Shown one piece after another: positions 7,727 to 12,932 of a DNA stretch of 12,932 bases. A program made the translations under genes and the position numbers. Within the stretch, counting starts at the first letter, position 1, and each line of letters begins with the position of its first letter. The stretch is from Comamonadaceae bacterium (GTDB lineage Bacteria; Pseudomonadota; Gammaproteobacteria; Burkholderiales; Burkholderiaceae_C): contig CANBQX010000043.1 of assembly GCA_947371775.1 (NCBI GenBank), positions 1 to 12,932 on the forward strand, given 5' to 3'. Below the pieces are notes generated by a model. It saw only the letters and a program-made list of their open reading frames with translations, was not told the origin of the DNA and did not search any database.

Positions 7727-8698
7727 ATGAAAAAACTAGTGGCATTGGTGGCTGCGTTGTCCACCGTGATGGCGTTTGCCGACACCTATCCGTCCAAAAC
7801 AATTTCGCTGATCGTGCCCTTTGCTGCGGGCGGTCCGACCGACCGTGTGGCGCGTGATTTGGCCGAAGCACTGCGCAAGCCCCTGGGTGGCGCCACCATC
7901 GTGGTCGACAACATCGTGGGCGCTGGCAGCTCCATCGGCGCCAGCCGCGTTGCTAAAGCGGCTCCAGACGGCTACACCCTGCTGCTCAACCACATTGCCA
8001 TGGCCACCATGCCCAATTTGTTGCGCAGCATGCCGTTCAAGGTCGAGTCTGATTTTGAGTACCTGGGCATGATCAATGAGGTCCCCATGACCTTGATTGC
8101 CCGCCCCAACATGCCTGCCAAAAACTTCAAGGAATTCCACGCTTGGCTCAACGCCAACAAAGGAAAGATCAATTTGGGCAATGCCGGCATTGGTTCTGCA
8201 TCGCACCTGTGCGGACTGATGTTCCAAAACGCCGTGCAAATTGACATGACCGCCATTCCCTACAAAGGCACGGCACCGGCCATGGTCGATTTGATGGCCG
8301 GCCAGATTGACTTGATGTGCGATCAAACCACCAACACCACGGCGCAAATTGAAGCCAAAAAAGTGATCGCCTACGGCGTAACCACAGCCAAGCGCCTGAC
8401 CGTGCCTGCACTCAAAGACTTGCCCACGCTGCAAGAAGACGGACTCAAAGGCTTTGACGTCAGCATTTGGCATGGACTGTATGCGCCCAAAGGCACGCCC
8501 GCCGATGTGGTGGCCAAGATCAACAGCGCGCTGAAGGTCGCCTTGAAGGATCCGGACTTCATCAAGAAGCAAGAGGCTTTGGGCGCAGTCATCATTACCG
8601 ACAAGCGGGTGGAATCTGCCGAGCACAAGAAATTTGTAGTCGCTGAAATTGCCAAGTGGGGCCCAGTGATTGCAGCCGCCAAGGAATACATCGACTAA
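7727..8698 (+). CDS. Bug-family (TctC-like) tripartite tricarboxylate transporter receptor
   Basis: This 323-residue periplasmic binding protein belongs to the Bug family, which is heavily expanded in Burkholderiales and typically binds carboxylates, amino acids or aromatic acids. A short signal peptide (MKKLVALVAALSTVMAFA, cleavage before D19) is followed by the family hallmark YPSKTISLIVPFAAGGPTDR, the VVDNIVGAGSSIGA loop, APDGYTLLL, GSASHL and IPYKGTAPAMVDLMAGQ. The length is normal. No TctA or TctB membrane subunit is encoded nearby, so it is an orphan receptor. It may partner with a distant TctAB, act as a sensor, or present a substrate related to that of the ABC importer. It follows the PaaK-like gene by 64 bases and ends before a strong terminator, so it is the last gene of the cluster. 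Confidence 0.93.
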   Translation: MKKLVALVAALSTVMAFADTYPSKTISLIVPFAAGGPTDRVARDLAEALRKPLGGATIVVDNIVGAGSSIGASRVAKAAPDGYTLLLNHIAMATMPNLLRSMPFKVESDFEYLGMINEVPMTLIARPNMPAKNFKEFHAWLNANKGKINLGNAGIGSASHLCGLMFQNAVQIDMTAIPYKGTAPAMVDLMAGQIDLMCDQTTNTTAQIEAKKVIAYGVTTAKRLTVPALKDLPTLQEDGLKGFDVSIWHGLYAPKGTPADVVAKINSALKVALKDPDFIKKQEALGAVIITDKRVESAEHKKFVVAEIAKWGPVIAAAKEYID

Positions 8699-8746
8699 AC
8701 CACAGGTCTTGATCGCCGCAGCGCTGCTGCGGTGTTGCGACCTGCG

Positions 8747-8790
8747 AGAGATCGTTTCGGGCTACACGCCCCAGACGATCTCTTTTTTTT
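8747..8790 (+). terminator. Intrinsic terminator closing the transport cluster
   Basis: A 9-bp perfect stem pairs AGAGATCGT (8747-8755) with ACGATCTCT (8775-8783). Inside it is a 4-bp GGGC/GCCC stem (8759-8762 with 8768-8771). Eight T residues follow at 8783-8790. It lies 48 bases after the Bug gene stop. The convergent DUF1840 gene stops inside its loop, so the T-run and the 3' arm also encode that protein's last residues. On the minus strand no T-run follows, so it should act on plus-strand transcripts only. Confidence 0.88.
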
Positions 8791-9094
8791 CGGCCAGGCA
8801 ACGTTGGGCCATTTGGATAAAGGGCAGGCTGCGCTGGCGCAGGCCTAGCGTGGGGGCTGGCGGCGGCGTCTGTCCGTCAGCAAGCGCTTGCTGCACCAGC
8901 ATGGCCCGGGCTTGCTCCTCATCGGCAACCGCCGCTTGCAAGGCCCTAATGGCGCCCTCTAACTCCTCGGGTAGCACAATGCCCCGGCGAAGTTGCTCAG
9001 CATCTGCTTTGCCGATGATTTTCAGAATGGCCTCACCGTTGGGCTGCAACATAATGAGGTCGCCGGTGGCCTTGGATTTGAATTTGTAAATCAT
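8762..9094 (-). CDS. DUF1840 family protein
   Basis: This 110-residue protein of unknown function matches my recollection of DUF1840 proteins from betaproteobacteria. The N-terminal MIYKFKSKATGDLIMLQPNG segment and the IIGKADAEQLRRGIVLPEEL region are the recognisable parts. The middle, about residues 45-75, is a helical Ala/Glu-rich stretch, followed by a proline-rich linker (TPPPAPTLG) and a short C-terminal helix ending in KKEIVWGV. No signal peptide or membrane helix is seen, so it is probably cytoplasmic. The start is placed at 9094 because the conserved family start begins at MIYKF. An upstream in-frame ATG at 9151 would overlap the divergent gene. No good ribosome site precedes 9094. 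The 3' end is built from the terminator of the convergent cluster. Confidence 0.82.
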   Translation of the reverse strand: MIYKFKSKATGDLIMLQPNGEAILKIIGKADAEQLRRGIVLPEELEGAIRALQAAVADEEQARAMLVQQALADGQTPPPAPTLGLRQRSLPFIQMAQRCLAEKKEIVWGV

Positions 9095-9096
9095 GG

Positions 9097-9132
9097 TGCT
9101 GCCAGCATACGCGCCTTCGTAGCGCTTTTGAA
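9097..9132 (-). promoter_or_regulatory. Possible sigma70-type promoter for the DUF1840 gene
   Basis: On the minus strand, TTCAAA (9132-9127) and TATGCT (9109-9104) are separated by exactly 17 bases, each matching the consensus hexamer at four of six positions. The expected transcription start, about seven bases past the -10, is near 9097, only a few bases before the ATG at 9094. That would give a nearly leaderless mRNA and would fit the lack of a ribosome site. Similar hexamer pairs occur by chance, so this is tentative. Confidence 0.25.
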
Positions 9133-9140
9133 GTGTCCTC

Positions 9141-9443
9141 ATGCCGCTCATTCACATAGATCATCCTCATGGCCTTGTCTTATCCGAGGCGCTTGCGCTG
9201 GCACAAGACTGGGCGCAAGCGGCGCAACGCGACTGGGCCATGGCGGTTCAATCCGCACCCGACCCACAGAGCACGGACGGCGCAATGGTTTGGCAATTCC
9301 GCCGCAGCGGTGCGGATGGCAGCTTGCGGGTCACGCCCGACCGGTTTGTGATGGATCTGCAACTTGGGTTTTTGCTAGGCACCTTCAAAGACCGGATCGA
9401 GGCCCAACTGCGGCAGAACCTGCGCGACGCGTCGGCGCCCTAG
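9141..9443 (+). CDS. Polyhydroxyalkanoic acid system (PHA granule region) family protein
   Basis: This 100-residue protein resembles the small family named for its occurrence near polyhydroxyalkanoate granule genes (PHA_gran_rgn type). The recognisable features are the N-terminal IDHPHGLVLSEALALAQDWA helix region, a central strand with WQFRRSGADGSLRV, and the C-terminal LQLGFLLGTFKDRIEAQLRQNL. No signal peptide is present and the molecular role is not established. It is divergent from the DUF1840 gene, with 46 bases between the two starts and no strong ribosome site. No PHA synthase, phasin or depolymerase gene is in the window, so the link to PHA rests on family naming only. It ends 47 bases before manC, so cotranscription with manC is possible but not shown. 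Confidence 0.75.
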   Translation: MPLIHIDHPHGLVLSEALALAQDWAQAAQRDWAMAVQSAPDPQSTDGAMVWQFRRSGADGSLRVTPDRFVMDLQLGFLLGTFKDRIEAQLRQNLRDASAP

Positions 9444-9490
9444 CCGATAATTGAGGCTCACACTCGATTCCCACACAACTCCCCTTGTTT

Positions 9491-10918
9491 ATGACGCAGC
9501 CCCGTATAACCCCGGTGATTCTTTGTGGCGGCTCAGGCACGCGCTTGTGGCCGCTCAGCCGCAAAAGCCTGCCCAAACAGTTTGTGCCCCTCATTGGTGA
9601 CAAAAGCCTGTTACGCCTCACCGTAGAGCGGCTGGCCACCATCCATCCGGCCATGGTGTGTGTGGCGGCTGAGGAGCACCGGTTTTTGGTGGCGCAAACA
9701 TTGCATGAGGCGGGGCTGAATGGAACCGTGATCTTGGAGCCCGCAGCGCGCAACACCGCGGCTGCCATGGCGCTGGCGGCTTTGGCGGCGCAGCCCACCG
9801 ACTTGCTGCTGTTTTGCCCGGCCGATCACCATATTCCCGACGCGGATGCGTTTGCCACCATGGTCGAGCAGGGTCGCGCTGCTGCGCAAGCGGGCGCGAT
9901 CGTCACGTTTGGCGTGACGCCCAGCTTCCCCAGTACGGCCTATGGCTACATCGAGCAGGGGGCGGTACGCGCTGACGGCGCGCGCGAAGTACAACGCTTT
10001 ATTGAAAAACCGCAGGCGGAACATGCCCAGCAACTGTTGCTGGCGGGCAATGTCCTGTGGAACGCAGGCATCTTTTTATGCCAGGCGCAGGTTTTGTTGC
10101 AGGCCTTAGAGCGACATGCCCCTGACATTGACGCAAGCTGCAAGGCTGCCTGGGCCGGGGTGGAGGCCGATCAAGTGGGCGGGCAGGTGTTTTACCGCCC
10201 TGACGCCAAGGAGTTCAATGCCTGCCGTTCGCAAAGCATTGACTTCGCGGTCATGGAGCACTACGCCGATGTGGCCGTGGTGCCTTTTCATGGTGCTTGG
10301 AGCGACGTGGGCAGCTGGAACGCGGTCGCCGAGCTGGCCGTGGCCGACGCCTTTGGCAACCGGTCCGCGGGCGACCTGGCCAACGCCCACCATTTGAAAA
10401 CGCAAAACACCTACATCCATGCTGCTGGCAAGCGACCTGTGGTGGCCTTGGGCACGCACGACTTGTTGATCATTGACACGCCCGATGCGCTGCTGGTGGC
10501 AAACGTCAGCCACGCCGAGGCGGTCAAAGAGGTGGTTGCCAAGCTGGAAGCACTGGACGCCTCTGAGGCTTTGCAGCACCGGCGAGTGGCCAGGCCCTGG
10601 GGCTGGTACGACAGTGTGGACGTGGGCCCGCGCCACCAGGTCAAGCGCATCGGGGTCAATCCCGGAGCCAGCTTGTCGCTGCAAATGCACCACCACCGCG
10701 CCGAGCACTGGATTGTGGTCAGCGGCACCGCCGAGGTCACCAACGGGGAGACCGTGTTGATCCTGACCGAAAATCAAAGTACGTTTATCCCCTTGGGCCA
10801 AACCCACCGCCTGGCAAATCCCGGCAAAGTTCCGTTGGAAATTATTGAAGTGCAGAGTGGCTCTTACCTGGGGGAGGACGACATCGTGCGTTTTGAGGAC
10901 AACTATGGCCGGCACTGA
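9491..10918 (+). CDS. manC: Mannose-1-phosphate guanylyltransferase / mannose-6-phosphate isomerase
   Basis: This 475-residue bifunctional type II enzyme has the normal length for ManC/AlgA/CpsB. The N-terminal nucleotidyltransferase domain transfers GMP from GTP to mannose-1-phosphate to give GDP-mannose. It carries the GGSGTRLWPLSR signature with PKQF at residues 13-31 and the FIEKP sugar-binding motif at 170-174. The C-terminal cupin, the phosphomannose isomerase half, has RPWGWYDSVDVG, the metal-site cluster HHHRAEH at 400-406, and the closing ENQSTFIPLGQTHRLANPG segment. The start is the ATG at 9491; an in-frame TTG six bases upstream is possible, and neither has a clear ribosome site. 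gmd follows after 10 bases, so GDP-mannose made here probably feeds the fucose branch directly. Confidence 0.96.
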   Translation: MTQPRITPVILCGGSGTRLWPLSRKSLPKQFVPLIGDKSLLRLTVERLATIHPAMVCVAAEEHRFLVAQTLHEAGLNGTVILEPAARNTAAAMALAALAAQPTDLLLFCPADHHIPDADAFATMVEQGRAAAQAGAIVTFGVTPSFPSTAYGYIEQGAVRADGAREVQRFIEKPQAEHAQQLLLAGNVLWNAGIFLCQAQVLLQALERHAPDIDASCKAAWAGVEADQVGGQVFYRPDAKEFNACRSQSIDFAVMEHYADVAVVPFHGAWSDVGSWNAVAELAVADAFGNRSAGDLANAHHLKTQNTYIHAAGKRPVVALGTHDLLIIDTPDALLVANVSHAEAVKEVVAKLEALDASEALQHRRVARPWGWYDSVDVGPRHQVKRIGVNPGASLSLQMHHHRAEHWIVVSGTAEVTNGETVLILTENQSTFIPLGQTHRLANPGKVPLEIIEVQSGSYLGEDDIVRFEDNYGRH

Positions 10919-10928
10919 ACCTTTACTT

Positions 10929-12038
10929 ATGAATCCCAAAGTCGCACTGATCACTGGCATTACCGGACAGGATGGGTCGTATCTGGCTGAATTTCTGTTG
11001 GAAAAAGGCTATATCGTCCACGGCATCAAACGCCGCGCCAGCTCGTTTAACACCCAAAGGGTAGACCACATCTACCAGGACCCCCACATTGAAAATGCGC
11101 GCTTCAAGCTGCACTATGGGGATTTGACCGACACCAGCAATCTGGTGCGCATCCTGCAAGAAACCCAGCCTGACGAGGTTTACAACCTGGGTGCGCAAAG
11201 CCATGTGGCCGTGAGCTTTGAAAGCCCCGAGTACACAGCCGATGTGGATGGCATGGGCACCCTGCGCTTGCTGGAAGCCATACGCATCCTGGGCCTCGAG
11301 AAGAAAACGCGCTTTTACCAGGCGTCGACGAGCGAGCTGTATGGGCTGGTGCAAGAAACGCCGCAAAAGGAAACCACGCCCTTTTACCCGCGCAGTCCGT
11401 ATGCCGTGGCAAAAATGTATGCCTACTGGATCACGGTGAATTACCGTGAGGCCTACGGCATTTATGCCTGCAACGGAATTTTGTTCAATCACGAAAGTCC
11501 ACGCCGAGGCGAAACGTTTGTGACCCGCAAAATCACCCGAGGGTTGGCCAATATCAGCCAGGGTTTGGACGATTGCCTGTACATGGGCAATATCGATGCG
11601 CTGCGCGATTGGGGCCATGCCAAAGACTATGTGCGCATGCAATGGATGATGCTGCAACAAGACCACGCCGAGGATTTTGTGATTGCCACCGGCGTGCAGT
11701 ACACCGTGCGCCAGTTCATTGACAAAGCAGCCACGGCCTTAGGGATGGCACTGACCTGGCAGGGAAACGGGATCGACGAAGTTGCCTATTGGGGCACCGC
11801 AGGGGATGGCGTGGGCAATGGAAGGGCGGTGGTTCGCATTGACCCGAGGTATTTCCGTCCCACTGAAGTGGAGACGCTGTTGGGCGATCCGTCTAAGGCC
11901 AAGACCCAGCTGGGTTGGGTCCCTGAAATTAGCTTGGACGCTATGGTGGCTGAGATGGTGGAGAGTGACTTGGCCCAGGCCAAGCAGCACGCATTGCTCA
12001 AAAAACATGGCTTTAGCGTCAACGTCAGCCTGGAATAG
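10929..12038 (+). CDS. gmd: GDP-mannose 4,6-dehydratase
   Basis: This 369-residue extended short-chain dehydrogenase/reductase converts GDP-D-mannose to GDP-4-keto-6-deoxy-D-mannose, with a bound NADP(H) cofactor. The Rossmann motif GITGQDG is at 10-16. The catalytic set is T134, E136, Y158 and K162 (STSELYG and YAVAK), one residue offset from the well-known E. coli enzyme positions. The RRASSFNTQRVDH loop, the LFNHESPRRGETFVTRK segment and the RPTEVETLLGDPSKAK C-terminal motif are all intact. The ATG at 10929 is preferred because the conserved N-terminus begins right there; longer in-frame starts would overlap manC. It lies 10 bases after manC and 10 bases before fcl, consistent with one operon. 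Confidence 0.97.
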   Translation: MNPKVALITGITGQDGSYLAEFLLEKGYIVHGIKRRASSFNTQRVDHIYQDPHIENARFKLHYGDLTDTSNLVRILQETQPDEVYNLGAQSHVAVSFESPEYTADVDGMGTLRLLEAIRILGLEKKTRFYQASTSELYGLVQETPQKETTPFYPRSPYAVAKMYAYWITVNYREAYGIYACNGILFNHESPRRGETFVTRKITRGLANISQGLDDCLYMGNIDALRDWGHAKDYVRMQWMMLQQDHAEDFVIATGVQYTVRQFIDKAATALGMALTWQGNGIDEVAYWGTAGDGVGNGRAVVRIDPRYFRPTEVETLLGDPSKAKTQLGWVPEISLDAMVAEMVESDLAQAKQHALLKKHGFSVNVSLE

Positions 12039-12048
12039 TGCGAATACC

Positions 12049-12932
12049 GTGACAGTGAAACCCAAGATCTACGTCGCCGGGCACCGGGGTATGGTGGGCA
12101 GTGCCATTGTGCGGGCATTGCTGGCGCAGGGTGTGAACAGTGCGCAAATCATTACCCGCACCAGCGCAGAGTTGGATTTGCGAAACCAGGCGGCGGTGAG
12201 CGCGTTTTTTGACCAAGAGCGTCCTGACCAGGTCTATCTTGCGGCTGCCAAGGTAGGGGGCATCCATGCCAACAACACGTACCCCGCAGAATTTATTTAC
12301 GACAACCTGATGTTGCAGGCGAATGTGATTCATGCCGCGCACACCCACGGGGTGCAAAAGTTGCTCTTTTTAGGCAGCAGTTGCATTTACCCCCGCCAGG
12401 CGCCGCAACCTATGGCGGAGTCTGCCCTTTTGACCGGGCCCTTGGAGCCGACAAACGAACCGTATGCCGTCGCCAAAATTGCAGGCATCAAGCTGTGCGA
12501 AAGCTACAACCGCCAATACGGCCGCGACTACCGCAGCGTGATGCCCACCAACCTGTATGGCCCAGGCGACAACTACCACCCGGAAAACAGCCACGTCATT
12601 CCAGCATTGATCCGGCGGTTTCACGAGGCCAAGGTGCAAGGCGCATCAGAAGTGGTGATTTGGGGAACCGGAACCCCGCGCCGTGAGTTTTTGTTTGTTG
12701 ACGATATGGCTGCGGCCAGCGTTTTTGTGATGCAGCTGCCCGCAGAGGTGTACCAGGCCCATACCTCGCCAATGCAAAGCCACATCAACGTGGGATCGGG
12801 TAGTGATGTGACCATTGCTGAGCTGGCGCAGGCAGTGGCCACTGCGGTGGGCTTTGCCGGAACGATTCACTACGACACCAGCAAGCCGGATGGTGCGCCA
12901 CGCAAATGGATGGATAGCGGTTTGTTGAATGG
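12049..12932 (+). CDS. fcl: GDP-L-fucose synthase, GTG start, 3' end outside window
   Basis: About 294 codons are present of an expected 310-320 for the bifunctional 3,5-epimerase/4-reductase that converts GDP-4-keto-6-deoxymannose to GDP-L-fucose using NADPH. The N-terminal cofactor motif is GHRGMVGSA (11-19). The active-site residues S110, C112, Y139, K143 (SSCIYP, YAVAK) and H182 (SHVIP) are all present and sit three residues beyond the E. coli positions. The GTG at 12049 is chosen because KIYVAGHRGMVGS must be included and no ATG precedes it in the gap. A second GTG at 12055 is equally possible. There is no clear ribosome site, and the gene lies 10 bases after gmd, so translational coupling is likely. 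The frame is open to the window end, with the end of the protein (after RKWMDSGLLN) cut off. Confidence 0.94.
   Translation, partial: MTVKPKIYVAGHRGMVGSAIVRALLAQGVNSAQIITRTSAELDLRNQAAVSAFFDQERPDQVYLAAAKVGGIHANNTYPAEFIYDNLMLQANVIHAAHTHGVQKLLFLGSSCIYPRQAPQPMAESALLTGPLEPTNEPYAVAKIAGIKLCESYNRQYGRDYRSVMPTNLYGPGDNYHPENSHVIPALIRRFHEAKVQGASEVVIWGTGTPRREFLFVDDMAAASVFVMQLPAEVYQAHTSPMQSHINVGSGSDVTIAELAQAVATAVGFAGTIHYDTSKPDGAPRKWMDSGLLN

Noticed and set aside
8716..8732. 7-bp hairpin CCGCAGC/GCTGCGG after the Bug gene
   Set aside because: No T-run follows on either strand. It may help block 3'-end decay, but the true terminator is the next hairpin at 8747.
9095..9151. N-terminal extension of the DUF1840 protein by 19 residues
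   Set aside because: The family begins at MIYKF, and the extension would overlap the start of the divergent gene and occupy the likely promoter.
9446..9451. GATAAT as a possible -10 element for manC
   Set aside because: No acceptable -35 hexamer is found 16-18 bases upstream, so a promoter call is not supported.
10845..10928. Longer in-frame start for gmd overlapping manC
   Set aside because: Gmd proteins begin just before KVALITGITGQDG, and the overlap would be 74 bases inside the conserved manC end.

Overview
This window is about 13 kb of GC-rich bacterial DNA. It most likely comes from a betaproteobacterium of the Burkholderiales, Comamonadaceae-like (Rhodoferax, Polaromonas or Limnohabitans type). 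That placement is an inference from gene content: a Liv-type ABC cassette with its own acyl-CoA synthetase, an orphan Bug (TctC-type) binding protein, a DUF1840 protein and a polyhydroxyalkanoate-system small protein. Coding density is very high, with no gene-free stretch longer than about 90 bases. I saw no tRNA, rRNA, CRISPR array, insertion sequence or phage gene.

Region 1 (1-8790, all + strand) is a transport-and-activation cluster. The order is a fatty-acid-type AMP-forming CoA ligase (5' end outside the window), LivG-type ATPase, LivH-type permease, LivM-type permease, periplasmic binding protein, LivF-type ATPase, PaaK-like CoA ligase, and then a Bug-family periplasmic binding protein. 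Gaps are tiny (a 4-base overlap, then 9, 9, 47, 86, 18 and 64 bases), so most or all of it is probably one operon. It ends at a strong intrinsic terminator at 8747-8790. A complete branched-chain-amino-acid-type importer between two different CoA ligases suggests uptake of a carboxylic acid (aromatic, fatty or similar) with CoA thioesterification after entry, rather than amino-acid uptake. The substrate cannot be read from sequence. The 86-base gap between the binding-protein gene and livF carries two strong adjacent hairpins that compete for four bases, the most notable non-coding structure in the window.

Region 2 (8762-9443) holds two small divergent genes: a DUF1840 protein on the minus strand, whose last codons are built from the terminator of region 1, and a PHA granule-region family protein on the plus strand.

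Region 3 (9491-12932, + strand) is manC-gmd-fcl, the GDP-mannose to GDP-L-fucose route. ManC makes GDP-mannose, Gmd dehydrates it to GDP-4-keto-6-deoxymannose, and Fcl epimerises and reduces that to GDP-L-fucose. This is probably the start of a surface-polysaccharide locus continuing past the right edge. fcl starts with GTG and is cut by the window end. Nothing in the window is clearly a new class of system. The best leads are the dual-ligase transporter and the livF leader structure.
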